From Mesorhizobium sp. dw_380 (lineage in GTDB: Bacteria; Pseudomonadota; Alphaproteobacteria; Rhizobiales; Rhizobiaceae): 64,000 bases of DNA. Of this stretch, positions 35,637 to 43,821 are shown in pieces. The position numbers and the translations under genes are program-made. Every line of letters begins with the position of its first letter. Position 1 is the first letter of the stretch. Location of the stretch: assembly GCF_018588885.1 (NCBI RefSeq), contig NZ_JAFFIW010000007.1:62001-126000 (forward strand), in the 5' to 3' direction. The notes beneath the pieces are model-generated. The model worked only from the letters and a program-made list of their open reading frames with translations, searched no databases and was not told the origin of the DNA.

Positions 35637-37082
35637 TCAGAACGGATAGTGCTGGCCCGGATCCTCGATTGTCACCCAGCGCAAGTCGGTGAATTCGGCG
35701 ATCGAGGCCTTGCCGCCGAAACGGCCATAGCCCGAGCCTTTGACACCACCAAACGGCATTTGCGCCTCGTCGCCGACGGTCGGGCCGTTGATGTGGCAGA
35801 TGCCAGCTTCGATACGCGCGGCGACCGCCATGGCACGTTTGATGTCGCGGCTGAACACGGCTGACGACAGGCCGTATTCGGTGTCGTTGGCAACACGCAC
35901 GGCCTCGTCCTCGCCTTTCACGCGGATCACCGGCTTGACCGGCCCGAAGGATTCTTCGGCATAGACCCGCATCGCCGGCGTCACATAGTCGAGCAGCGTC
36001 GCCTCCACGACGGTCCCCGAGCGCTTGCCGCCGGCGACAAGCTGGGCACCCTTGGCGACGGCGTCGGCGACGAGCTCCTCCATCTTGTCGGCAGCCTGGC
36101 TGCTGATCAGCGAGCCCAGCACGACATGGCCGCGCGGGTCTCCCGCCGGCAGCTTTGAAGCGCGTGCGGCGAGTTTGGAGACAAATTCATCGGCGATCTT
36201 TTCATCGACGATCAGCCGCTCGGTCGACATGCAGATCTGGCCCTGATGCATGAAGGCGCCGAAGGTCGCGGCATTCACGGCGGCGTCTATGTCGGCGTCA
36301 TCAAGCACCAGCAGGGGTGCCTTGCCGCCGAGTTCGAGCAGCGCCGGCTTCAGGTGCCGGCCGGCGAGTTCGGCGATGATCCGGCCGATCTTGGTCGAGC
36401 CAGTGAAGTTGACGCGCTTCACCGAGGGGTGCGCGACCAGCGCCTCGACGATGCCGGCGGCATCCCTGGGATCATTGGTGACAACATTGATGACGCCCTT
36501 CGGCAGGCCGGCCTCGACCAGCACCTGGCCGATCAGCCGGTGCGTGCCCGGGCACATTTCCGAGGCCTTCAGCACCACTGTGTTGCCGCAGGCGATCGGC
36601 ATGGCGATGGCACGCGTGGCGAGAATGACCGGTGCGTTCCAAGGCGCGATGCCGAGGCAGACACCGGCCGGCTGGCGGATCGCCATGGCCAGCGTGCCCG
36701 GTTTATCGGATGGGATGATCTCGCCCGAAATCTGCGTCGTCATGGCGGCTGCCTCGCGCAGCATATTGGCGGCCAGCATGACGTTGAAGCCAGCCCAGGG
36801 GCCGGTCGCACCCGTCTCCTCCATCATCAGCCTGGTGAATTCGCCGACCTTTGAAGTCATGACGTCAGCGGCTTTCGTCAGCAAGGCGCGGCGTTCGCCA
36901 GGACCGGTCTTCGACCAGGCCATGAAGGCAGCGGCAGCGGCGTCGACCGCGGCATTGGCGTCGGCGACGCTGGCTGCCGCGGCGCGCGTCGCCAGCTTAC
37001 CGGTGAATGGGTCCATGCGCTCGTAGGAGGCCGAACCGGACGCATCCCTTTTGTCGCCGTCGATCAGAAGCCCGATATCCAT
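35637..37082 (-). CDS. Aldehyde dehydrogenase, aryl-aldehyde (salicylaldehyde/vanillin DH) type
   Basis: A 481-residue NAD(P)-dependent aldehyde dehydrogenase. It has the folding/cofactor segment GIAPWNAPVILATRAIAMPIACGN, VNFTGSTKIGRIIAE, general base Glu in LLELGGKAPLLVLDD and the catalytic Cys in HQGQICMSTERLIV. ICMSTER and the N-terminal LLIDGDKRDA pattern fit the salicylaldehyde / vanillin / coniferyl-aldehyde group better than ketoglutarate-semialdehyde enzymes. ATG 37082 has GGGAG upstream. It is the last gene of the transporter operon driven from the PcaQ box at 42752-42767, 34 bp after the SDR. Confidence 0.88.
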   Translation of the reverse strand: MDIGLLIDGDKRDASGSASYERMDPFTGKLATRAAAASVADANAAVDAAAAAFMAWSKTGPGERRALLTKAADVMTSKVGEFTRLMMEETGATGPWAGFNVMLAANMLREAAAMTTQISGEIIPSDKPGTLAMAIRQPAGVCLGIAPWNAPVILATRAIAMPIACGNTVVLKASEMCPGTHRLIGQVLVEAGLPKGVINVVTNDPRDAAGIVEALVAHPSVKRVNFTGSTKIGRIIAELAGRHLKPALLELGGKAPLLVLDDADIDAAVNAATFGAFMHQGQICMSTERLIVDEKIADEFVSKLAARASKLPAGDPRGHVVLGSLISSQAADKMEELVADAVAKGAQLVAGGKRSGTVVEATLLDYVTPAMRVYAEESFGPVKPVIRVKGEDEAVRVANDTEYGLSSAVFSRDIKRAMAVAARIEAGICHINGPTVGDEAQMPFGGVKGSGYGRFGGKASIAEFTDLRWVTIEDPGQHYPF

Positions 37083-37116
37083 GATTGTCTCCCTCGCTCC
37101 GTTTGGAGCTTCCTGA

Positions 37117-37908
37117 TTAGAAGCCGAGCACTTCGGCATTGATCGACGCCTCGAGACCACCGTCAACCGGCACATTGGCGCCGTTGACCCAGCGCGCGCC
37201 GTCTGAGCACAGGAACAGCACGACCGGCGCGATATCGCCCGACGTCCCGGCGCGTCCGACCCTTGCAATGTCGCTGTCCACGCGGGCGTCGCCAAGCACG
37301 GTACGGAACTGTTTCAGGATTGGCGTCTCGACCGGGCCAGGGCTGACTGCATTGACGCGGATGCTACGGTTCTTGAACAAATCTTGATGCGCCGCGCGGA
37401 AGGTCCACAGAAGCAGCAGTTCCTTGGAGACGGGATAGCCCTCCTCGTTCCTGACAGCATGGTCCTCGACCACGTTCGCAACATCTGGGAAACCCTCGAT
37501 GCCAACCATGGAAGCGGCACGATTGAGATTGGCGCGCCAGCCATACCCGGCGATCGAGGCGACGTTGACGATGGCACCCCCTTCGCGAAGCTTTGGCACC
37601 AGACCTTCCGACAGCGCCCGCAGCCCGAAGAAATTGACGGCCAGCGCCGATGCCGCGCCGCTGTTGCCGGACAGACCAGCGACGTTGCAGAGCGCATCGA
37701 TGCGTTGCGGCAGCCGCGCGATGAGGTCGTCGACGCCGGCCTTCGACGAGATGTCAGCCTTGACAAAACTACCCACCGCCGCCGCCGGTTCGCGCACATC
37801 GACGCCGATCACATCGGCGCCGAGCTGGCCGGCGAGCTCGGCCGTCCGGGCGCCGATGCCGGAGGCGACACCGGTGATGAGGATCGTCTTGCCGAAAAGC
37901 ATGGTCAT
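37117..37908 (-). CDS. SDR family, coniferyl-alcohol dehydrogenase-like
   Basis: A 263-residue SDR of the 3-alpha-hydroxysteroid/carbonyl reductase-like subgroup that includes coniferyl-alcohol dehydrogenase. TGVASGIGARTAE is the cofactor loop, DVREPAA suggests NAD binding, and catalytic Ser lies in VNVASIAGYGWRAN with Tyr/Lys in EGYPVSKELLLLW. A long insert between Ser and Tyr is typical of this subgroup. AGGAG precedes ATG 37908, which overlaps the permease stop by 4 bp. It may oxidise an aryl alcohol to the aldehyde used by the following aldehyde dehydrogenase. Confidence 0.86.
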   Translation of the reverse strand: MTMLFGKTILITGVASGIGARTAELAGQLGADVIGVDVREPAAAVGSFVKADISSKAGVDDLIARLPQRIDALCNVAGLSGNSGAASALAVNFFGLRALSEGLVPKLREGGAIVNVASIAGYGWRANLNRAASMVGIEGFPDVANVVEDHAVRNEEGYPVSKELLLLWTFRAAHQDLFKNRSIRVNAVSPGPVETPILKQFRTVLGDARVDSDIARVGRAGTSGDIAPVVLFLCSDGARWVNGANVPVDGGLEASINAEVLGF

Positions 37909-38975
37909 GCCTTCTCCTGATGCTGTGTGGTTCGTTCTGGCGAGGGCGCCTCATCGTTGAGCGGAGTTGCCGGATGTTCCGGCAGCCTGACGCGGTAGCC
38001 GACCGGCAGCAGGCGCAGCCCAAAGCGCTCCTCGATCGTGCCCCACAGGCCGCGCGGCAGGAAAAGCGAGAACAGCACCGCGGTGGCGCCGAGGCCGACC
38101 AGATACCAGACACCCGTGCCGCCGAACCACGTCTCGATGAGGAAGAACACCAGCGCGCCGAGAATGGCGCCCTCGAAGGTGCCGATGCCGCCGACCAGCA
38201 CCATGAAGATCATGTAGGCGGTCCATTGCACGTTGAAGTAGGTCTTCGGCTGGAAGGTGATCGAGGTCGCCAGCCACAGCGCACCGGCAACGCCGATGCC
38301 GAAGGCGGCAAGCACGAACAAAAGCCGCTTGGTGCCGGTGACGCGCACGCCGACCGAAGCGGCCGCATCCTCATTGTCGCGGATGGCGCGGATCGCGGCA
38401 CCCGTGCTGCCGCGCAGCAGACCGAACAGGACGGCGAGCAGCGCCGTCATCGACGCCAGTGCCAGCCAGTAGATCGTCACTCGCCTGGTACCGGCATGGT
38501 AGACGTTGAGCGAGATCAGCGACGTGCCGGTCTCGCCTTGCACCAGCCGGTCGAGATTGACGAGAAGATGCGTCAATGCCGCGATCACCCACATGCCGAT
38601 GGCGAACTCGCCGTTCCTCAGCCGCAGCATGAACAGCGAGAGCGGCCAGGAGACCGCGCCGACAACGACCGCCGAAACGAAAAGCGCGGCGAACGGATTG
38701 AGGCCGGCATCGGCCAGCCGGATGGCGAAATAGGCGCCGAGCCCGAAGAACACTTGCTGGCCGACCGAGACCAGTCCGCCGAAGCCGGCCAGCGCATTCC
38801 ACATCGCCGCCAGGATTGCATAGATGAACAGCGCGGTCATGCGGTCGACCGCGCCAGCCGACAGGAACTGCGGCGCGACCGCGAGCAGCGCGATGATGAT
38901 GGCGACAGCAACCGCCGCGATCCGCGACGTCGCCGTGCCCCGCTCGATGACCGGTGAAGACGAGACCGCGCTCAT
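37905..38975 (-). CDS. Liv-type ABC permease (LivM-like) of the PcaQ-linked transporter
   Basis: A 356-residue permease with about nine membrane segments. It has the LivM-like NALAGFGGLVSVGQQVFFGLGAYF, RLRNGEFAIGMWVIAA and coupling loop GAAIRAIRDNEDAAASVGV. A hydrophilic C-terminal tail of about 30 residues follows GLWGTIEE. Four-base overlaps join it to the LivH-like gene and to the SDR. By comparison with the S. meliloti protocatechuate transporter it probably carries protocatechuate or related aromatic acids. Confidence 0.92.
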   Translation of the reverse strand: MSAVSSSPVIERGTATSRIAAVAVAIIIALLAVAPQFLSAGAVDRMTALFIYAILAAMWNALAGFGGLVSVGQQVFFGLGAYFAIRLADAGLNPFAALFVSAVVVGAVSWPLSLFMLRLRNGEFAIGMWVIAALTHLLVNLDRLVQGETGTSLISLNVYHAGTRRVTIYWLALASMTALLAVLFGLLRGSTGAAIRAIRDNEDAAASVGVRVTGTKRLLFVLAAFGIGVAGALWLATSITFQPKTYFNVQWTAYMIFMVLVGGIGTFEGAILGALVFFLIETWFGGTGVWYLVGLGATAVLFSLFLPRGLWGTIEERFGLRLLPVGYRVRLPEHPATPLNDEAPSPERTTQHQEKA

Positions 38976-39868
38976 GACGCGCTCCGGGAAGGCAGCCGCA
39001 ACAGGCCGCGCAGGCCAAGGCCGGACGTGGAAAGCCGCACGAACAGCACGACGAGGAAGACGGCGTGGCCGCCGATCAGAAAGCCTTGCGGATGCACTTG
39101 CGCGCCGACGGTCTGGGCAAGCGCCAGCACGATGCCGCCGATCAAGGTTCCCCAAAGCGAACCGGCGCCGCCGATCACGGCGGCTTCGAAAGCAAACAGC
39201 AATTGCGGTGCGCCGGCATAGGGATCGAAAGTGGCGCGCATGCCGAGGAACGCGCCGGCCAGGCCGACCGTAACCATGGCGATGGCCGCGGCAATGGCGT
39301 TGGCGCGGCGCGCATCGACGCCGACCAGGCCGGCTGTGTCGGGGTCTTCAGAGGTAGCGCGGATCGAACGCCCAAGCCGGGTGCGGGTCAGGAACAATTG
39401 CAGCCCGCCAAGCAGGATCACCGCGGTGGCGAACATGATCACCGCGAGCTTGCCGACGTAGATGCTTCCCGGCCACTCCCAGGAATCATAGGACAGGCTG
39501 CCGATATAGGGCGCCAGCGAGCGCGTGTCTGCGCCAAACTGCTCGAACAGCATGTTGTCGATAACGATCGCCAGGCCAAAGGTGGTCAGGATCGGCAGCA
39601 GCGCGCCGCCGCGCGCGCTGCGCTCGAGCAGGAAGCGCTGCAGGGCCCAGCCGATCGCCGCCATCAGCGGCAGCACGATGAGCAGGCCGAGGAATGGCGA
39701 GACATGAAACCGCGAGGCGAGCAGCCACAACACGTAGGCGGCGAAGATGGCAAGGCTGCCATGCGCGAGGTTGATGATGCGCATCACCGAAAACATGAAG
39801 GACAGGCCGCAGGCGATCAGCGCGTAATAGCCGCCGAGAAGAATGCCCTGGATGATCTGGTTGCTCAT
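38972..39868 (-). CDS. Liv-type ABC permease (LivH-like) of the PcaQ-linked transporter
   Basis: A 298-residue permease of the LivH group with MRIINLAHGSLAIFAAYVLWL near the N-terminus, coupling loop RLGRSIRATSEDPDTAGLVGVDARRANA, and a last membrane helix before GLGLRGLLRL. Overlaps of 4 bp connect it to the ATPase and the LivM-like gene. Together these form the membrane channel. Confidence 0.92.
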   Translation of the reverse strand: MSNQIIQGILLGGYYALIACGLSFMFSVMRIINLAHGSLAIFAAYVLWLLASRFHVSPFLGLLIVLPLMAAIGWALQRFLLERSARGGALLPILTTFGLAIVIDNMLFEQFGADTRSLAPYIGSLSYDSWEWPGSIYVGKLAVIMFATAVILLGGLQLFLTRTRLGRSIRATSEDPDTAGLVGVDARRANAIAAAIAMVTVGLAGAFLGMRATFDPYAGAPQLLFAFEAAVIGGAGSLWGTLIGGIVLALAQTVGAQVHPQGFLIGGHAVFLVVLFVRLSTSGLGLRGLLRLPSRSAS

Positions 39869-40593
39869 GCCGGAATGCTCCCGGTGCTCTTCCGGTGCAG
39901 ACCGAAATAGGCTTTCGTCACCTCGTCACGCGAAACCTCTTTGCTCGACCCTTCGAGCGCGATGCGTCCTTCGAGCATGCAGATGACCCTGTCGGAGACC
40001 GCGAGTGCCCGGTTGAGGTCCTGCTCGACCAGGATGATGGTCGTGCCCGAAGCGATCAGGCCCTGAAGTGCTGCATAGACACGGTCGACGATCAGCGGCG
40101 ACAGGCCGAGCGAAACCTCGTCGAGCAAAAGCACGTCGGGGTTGCTCATCAGCGCGCGGCCGATCGCAGTCGCCTGCTGCTCGCCGCCCGAGAGGTGACC
40201 GGTCCTGGCATGGCGGCGCGGCTTCAGATTGGGGAACATCTCCAGCACCTTGTCGACACTCCAGTCGCCCGACCGGCCGGCGGTTCTGCCGAGCAGGAGA
40301 TTCTCCTCGACCGTCATCTGCACGAACAGTCTTCGTCCTTCGGGCACCAGCGCGATGCCCATGCCGACGCGCCTGTGCGATGGCACGCCGGTGAGATCGG
40401 CGCCGTCCAGCAGCACGCGGCCGGCCGCCAGCTGGTGCGCGCCGGCGATCGCCCTGAGCAGCGTGGTCTTGCCGGCGCCGTTGGCGCCGACCAGCGCCAG
40501 TGTCTCGCCGCGTTCGACCTTGAAGCTGACGCCGCGCACCGCTTGCAGCAGGCCGTGCCGGACAACCAGGTTCTCGACCGACAGCAGGCTCAT
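39865..40593 (-). CDS. ABC ATPase (LivF-like) of the PcaQ-linked transporter
   Basis: A 242-residue ATPase: Walker A GANGAGKTTLLRAIAG, signature HLSGGEQQATAIGRALM, Walker B VLLLDEVSLGLSP (Val in place of the usual Pro) and ILVEQDLNRALA. It is the LivF-type partner of the LivG-like ATPase upstream, with a 4-bp overlap on both sides. Confidence 0.93.
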   Translation of the reverse strand: MSLLSVENLVVRHGLLQAVRGVSFKVERGETLALVGANGAGKTTLLRAIAGAHQLAAGRVLLDGADLTGVPSHRRVGMGIALVPEGRRLFVQMTVEENLLLGRTAGRSGDWSVDKVLEMFPNLKPRRHARTGHLSGGEQQATAIGRALMSNPDVLLLDEVSLGLSPLIVDRVYAALQGLIASGTTIILVEQDLNRALAVSDRVICMLEGRIALEGSSKEVSRDEVTKAYFGLHRKSTGSIPA

Positions 40594-41330
40594 TTCGGAC
40601 CTCCGCCGAGATAGGCGTGGATCACTTGCGGGTCGGCCATGACGGCCTGCGGCTCGCCATCGGCGATGATCTTTCCCGCATCCATGCAGATCAGCCGCTC
40701 GGCCACCTGCAGCAGGACGTGCACGATGTGCTCGATCCAGACGATACCGATCTTGCGCCGGCGCAGTTCCTTGATCGTATCGACAAGTTCGCCGGCTTCG
40801 CCGTCAGTCAGGCCGCCGCCGATCTCGTCCAGCAGCAGCAGCGTCGGTCGGGCTGCCAGCGCCCGCGCCAGTTCCAGCCGCTTGCGGTCGAGCAGGCCGA
40901 GCGTCTCGGCACGGCGGTTGGCGACACCCAGCATGCCGCACAGTTTCAGCGAGCCGAGCGCCTCCTCATAGGCCTCGTCGCGGCCAAGTCCGGCGCCATG
41001 CGAGGCGGCGACGAAGACGTTCTCGAATGTGGTCATGCCGCCAAACGGTTTCGGCACCTGATGCGTGCGCACCAGGCCGAGCCGGCAACGCCGCGTCGCC
41101 GGCAGCGCTGTCACGTCGCCGCCCTTGAAACGGACCGTGCCCGAGCTTGGTGGAAAGGCGCCTGAAAGCACGCTGAGCAGCGTCGTCTTGCCGGCGCCGT
41201 TCGGCCCGACAATGCCGACCGCCTCGTCGGCCTCCATGGTGAAGTCGACGGCATCCAGCACCACGAGCGCGCCGAAGCGTTTGTGAATGCCGGCGGCGGT
41301 GAGAACTGCCTGTTGTTGCGGATGGGTCAC
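40590..41330 (-). CDS. ABC ATPase (LivG-like) of the PcaQ-linked transporter
   Basis: A 246-residue ATPase: Walker [17 protein letters not shown], degenerate signature TLGLLDRKRLELARALA (LGLLDRK instead of LSGGQ, as often in Liv-type ATPases for aromatic acids), Walker B LLLLDEIGGGLTDGE and IVWIEHIVHVLL. It lies 24 bp after the binding-protein gene. The unusual signature suggests that the LivF-like partner supplies the canonical site. Confidence 0.9.
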   Translation of the reverse strand: MTHPQQQAVLTAAGIHKRFGALVVLDAVDFTMEADEAVGIVGPNGAGKTTLLSVLSGAFPPSSGTVRFKGGDVTALPATRRCRLGLVRTHQVPKPFGGMTTFENVFVAASHGAGLGRDEAYEEALGSLKLCGMLGVANRRAETLGLLDRKRLELARALAARPTLLLLDEIGGGLTDGEAGELVDTIKELRRRKIGIVWIEHIVHVLLQVAERLICMDAGKIIADGEPQAVMADPQVIHAYLGGGPK

Positions 41331-41354
41331 CAGGCGGTCCTCGTCAGCGGTCCA

Positions 41355-42671
41355 TCAGCCGTTGTAAGGCAGAAGCTTGGCTTCGACGGGCACCTTCGGA
41401 TCGGTGGCGTTCTCCGTCACCACATAGTCCAGCGGGAATTTGCTGCCTTCCTTGGCGGCCACCCATTGAGTGCCGATGATCGGGCCGGGCGATACATTGG
41501 CGACCGGACCGCTGGTGAAGTCCACCTTGCCGATCATGGTCTCGGTCTTGAGCTGGCTCAACGCCTTCGCCACCGCCGCCTTGTCCTTGGCGTCCGTGCT
41601 TGCCTTCAGCGCTTCGAAGCCGGCGTCGAGTAGCGACATCGAGGCGCCGAGCTGCTGCGTCCACTGCTTGCCGCTGGCCGCCTCGTAGCCGTCGGCCAGC
41701 TCGGTGCCCGAAACACCGGTCAGCGGCGACTTGTAGGGGAAGGCCTTGTGCCAATAGGCGGCGCTCGAAATCTTCACGCCGAGATCGCCGAGCGCCTCGA
41801 TGTCGGATGGGAACAGCCCTGTCTTGGCGACTTGGGCGATCTTAATCTGCCTGATCAGGCCCTGCTGCGCCGCCTGGCGCCAGAAGGCGGCAAAGTCAGG
41901 CGGGATCGGGAAGGAGTTGAAGATCTCGACGCCCTCCTGCTTGAACAGCGCGATCTGAGAGGAATAGTCGGTGGTGCCGGTCTCGTAAGCGCCAGGATCG
42001 ACGATCGTAAAACCTTGCTTCGCCAAAAGCGGCGCCAGATTGGCGCGAATGGCGTTGCCGTCGGCGTCGTTCGGATACATGACGCCGACCTTCTTGTTGG
42101 TCTCGATCAGGTTCCACTGCGAAATGTAGGTCTTGAAGAATTCGCCAACGCCGAAGCCGAAATGATAGGTCCATTTGAAGGGCGAGGGTGCACCGGGCTT
42201 GGCGCCACGGCCGAAATACCAGGCTTCCCACGGCATGACGGTCGAGAGGCACGGCACGCCGGCCGCCTCGCAGGCGTCCGCCACCGGATTGATCACCTCC
42301 GGCGTTGACACCGCCAGCATCAGGTCGATGGCCTGGTTGTTGATCAGGTCCTTGGCGAGCTGGCCCGCGCGGGACGGATCGGACTGCGTGTCCTGATCGA
42401 GGATCTCGACGCTGTATTTCTTGCCGCCGATGTCAAGGCCGCCGGCCAGCGCCTTGCGGGCCAGGTCGAGCACATAGCCGTCGGTCTGGCCGAAGCCGGC
42501 CAGCGGCCCGGTGCGCGGGCTGACGAAGCCGACCTTGAGCGTGTCGCCGGCTTGCGCAAAAGCCTTGCCGCCGCCAAGCGCGAGCGCCGTGCCGCCGGCA
42601 ATCGAGGTGGCGATGAACTGGCGTCGCGAAATGCCGCGAATACTGGATTTTCTGCCGATAGAATGGGTCAT
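41355..42671 (-). CDS. PcaM-like periplasmic binding protein for aromatic acids
   Basis: A 438-residue type I binding protein with an apparent Tat signal (SRRQFIATSIAGGTALALGGGKAFAQA, about residues 15-42). The mature domain begins DTLKVGFVSPRTGPLAGFGQTDGY. ATG 42671 is chosen because the upstream frame runs into the promoter. It is the first gene of the transporter / SDR / aldehyde dehydrogenase operon. A PcaQ-type box lies 81 bp upstream, as for the S. meliloti protocatechuate-inducible transporter. The aromatic-acid ligand is inferred from that context. Confidence 0.88.
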   Translation of the reverse strand: MTHSIGRKSSIRGISRRQFIATSIAGGTALALGGGKAFAQAGDTLKVGFVSPRTGPLAGFGQTDGYVLDLARKALAGGLDIGGKKYSVEILDQDTQSDPSRAGQLAKDLINNQAIDLMLAVSTPEVINPVADACEAAGVPCLSTVMPWEAWYFGRGAKPGAPSPFKWTYHFGFGVGEFFKTYISQWNLIETNKKVGVMYPNDADGNAIRANLAPLLAKQGFTIVDPGAYETGTTDYSSQIALFKQEGVEIFNSFPIPPDFAAFWRQAAQQGLIRQIKIAQVAKTGLFPSDIEALGDLGVKISSAAYWHKAFPYKSPLTGVSGTELADGYEAASGKQWTQQLGASMSLLDAGFEALKASTDAKDKAAVAKALSQLKTETMIGKVDFTSGPVANVSPGPIIGTQWVAAKEGSKFPLDYVVTENATDPKVPVEAKLLPYNG

Positions 42672-42717
42672 GCGTTCCTCCCTCTGTGCTCCTCCATCGG
42701 CACAGTGCACCAGCGTT

Positions 42718-42767
42718 TTGGTTCGGTAAAATGATATTTTGCGGTGTTTCATTAACCCCAGGGTTAG
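42718..42767 (-). promoter_or_regulatory. PcaQ-responsive promoter of the transporter operon (inverted copy 1)
   Basis: The element contains the PcaQ-type box TTAACC-CCAG-GGTTAG at 42752-42767. On the minus strand this is TAACC-N4-GGTTAA, matching the known S. meliloti PcaQ motif ATAACC-N4-GGTTAA. The whole 50-bp stretch is an inverted copy of 43736-43785 with 44 of 50 identical bases, including a perfect 26-bp block at 42718-42743. In both copies the box is distal and the shared block proximal to the downstream gene, so both operons carry the same promoter. Confidence 0.8.
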
Positions 42768-42810
42768 GAGATTCTGGATCAAACGAAGCTCGGCTTGAAT
42801 GTCCGAGGCC

Positions 42811-43728
42811 TCAGCGACCCGGCCTCGCCGCTTCGCGAATGGTTTGCAGCAGGATGGTGAAGGCGGGCGAGGGGGCGGTGTCGGTGCGCATCGTCAGGCC
42901 GACCGGTCCTTTGGTTTCCTCGGTGTCGACCGGCAAGGCGACGAAGGCGCCGCTTGCGATTTCGTTGGCGACCACGCCGGCCGAAATGATCCACACCGCA
43001 TTGCTCTGGCGCATAAAGGAGCGGCCGAAGGAATCCGAGACGGTTTCGATCTCGGTGGCCGGCGCGGTCATGCCGTTGGTGATGAACAGGCGATCGACGA
43101 AGGGGCGGATGACGGATTCCCGGGTCGGCATCAGCACCGGGAATTCGTCGAGCCTGGCGAAGATGTCCGCCTCTGGCTCCAGCAGCGGATGTCCTGCCCG
43201 CACCACGAACAGCACCTGTTCGGAATAGAGATGCTCGAAGAAGAAGCCGGTCATGTTTTCGGGGGCCGCCAGCCGTCCGACGACGAGATCGAGCGCGCCG
43301 GTGCGCAATTGTTCGAGCAGCACGGCGTTCTCGCCGGTGACGATCTTGATCGCTGCGCCCGTGTTTTCCCCGAGGAACAGGCTCATGGCCCGCGGCATGA
43401 CCTTTGCCGAAACTGTCGGCAGCGCGCCGATGCGGATCGGATGGCGATTGACGGCGCCGTCCTGGCGTACGGAATCGACGCCGCGCTTCAACGCTGTAAT
43501 CGCCGAGCCGGCATGGCTAAGGAAGATCTCGCCAAGCCTCGTGACGCGGATGCCGCGCCCGTCGCGTTCGACAACGGCGATGCCGAGTGCCTCCTCCAGC
43601 TCCCGCAGGGTCTTGGTCACCGCCGGCGCGCTGACATGCAGGAAGTCGGCGGCGCGGGCCACGCTGCCCTGCCGCGCGACCTCCAGGAACGCCTGCAGAT
43701 GACGAAACCGGATGCGGCTCTCGGACAT
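42811..43728 (-). CDS. pcaQ: LysR-type regulator of protocatechuate catabolism, PcaQ
   Basis: A 305-residue LysR regulator with N-terminal HTH (RHLQAFLEVARQGSVARAADFLHVSAPAVTKTLRELEEALG) and a co-inducer domain (about 95-300; VGALPTVSAKVMPRA-like segment, VVRAGHPLL, SDSFGRSFMRQSNAVWIIS). Size, sequence style and location divergent from pcaDCHGB match rhizobial PcaQ, which activates pcaD in response to beta-carboxy-cis,cis-muconate or gamma-carboxymuconolactone. ATG 43728 lies 8 bp from the PcaQ box. It sits between two inverted promoter copies, so it likely controls both the pca operon and the transporter operon. Confidence 0.92.
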   Translation of the reverse strand: MSESRIRFRHLQAFLEVARQGSVARAADFLHVSAPAVTKTLRELEEALGIAVVERDGRGIRVTRLGEIFLSHAGSAITALKRGVDSVRQDGAVNRHPIRIGALPTVSAKVMPRAMSLFLGENTGAAIKIVTGENAVLLEQLRTGALDLVVGRLAAPENMTGFFFEHLYSEQVLFVVRAGHPLLEPEADIFARLDEFPVLMPTRESVIRPFVDRLFITNGMTAPATEIETVSDSFGRSFMRQSNAVWIISAGVVANEIASGAFVALPVDTEETKGPVGLTMRTDTAPSPAFTILLQTIREAARPGR

Positions 43729-43735
43729 GGATTTG

Positions 43736-43785
43736 ATAACCCCTGAGTTAATGAAACGGCGCAAAATATCATTTTACCGAACCAA
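43736..43785 (+). promoter_or_regulatory. PcaQ-responsive promoter of pcaDCHGB-pobA (inverted copy 2)
   Basis: The PcaQ box ATAACC-CCTGA-GTTAA lies at 43736-43751, followed by the AT-rich shared block ending at 43785. The 50 bp are 44/50 identical to the reverse complement of 42718-42767. It lies in the 93-bp gap between pcaQ and pcaD and would also be the place for pcaQ autoregulation. Within the block, AAAAT-ATC-ATTTT is a short palindrome that may be a second protein site or the -10 region. Confidence 0.8.
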
Positions 43786-43821
43786 ATGCGGCGTGCAATG
43801 TGGAGATGGAGGATCGAAATC

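Noticed and set aside
35637..37082. Assignment of the aldehyde dehydrogenase as 2-ketoglutarate semialdehyde dehydrogenase of the neighbouring sugar-acid pathway.
   Set aside because: It is in the opposite operon (transporter/SDR side), and its ICMSTER active-site region fits aryl-aldehyde dehydrogenases better.
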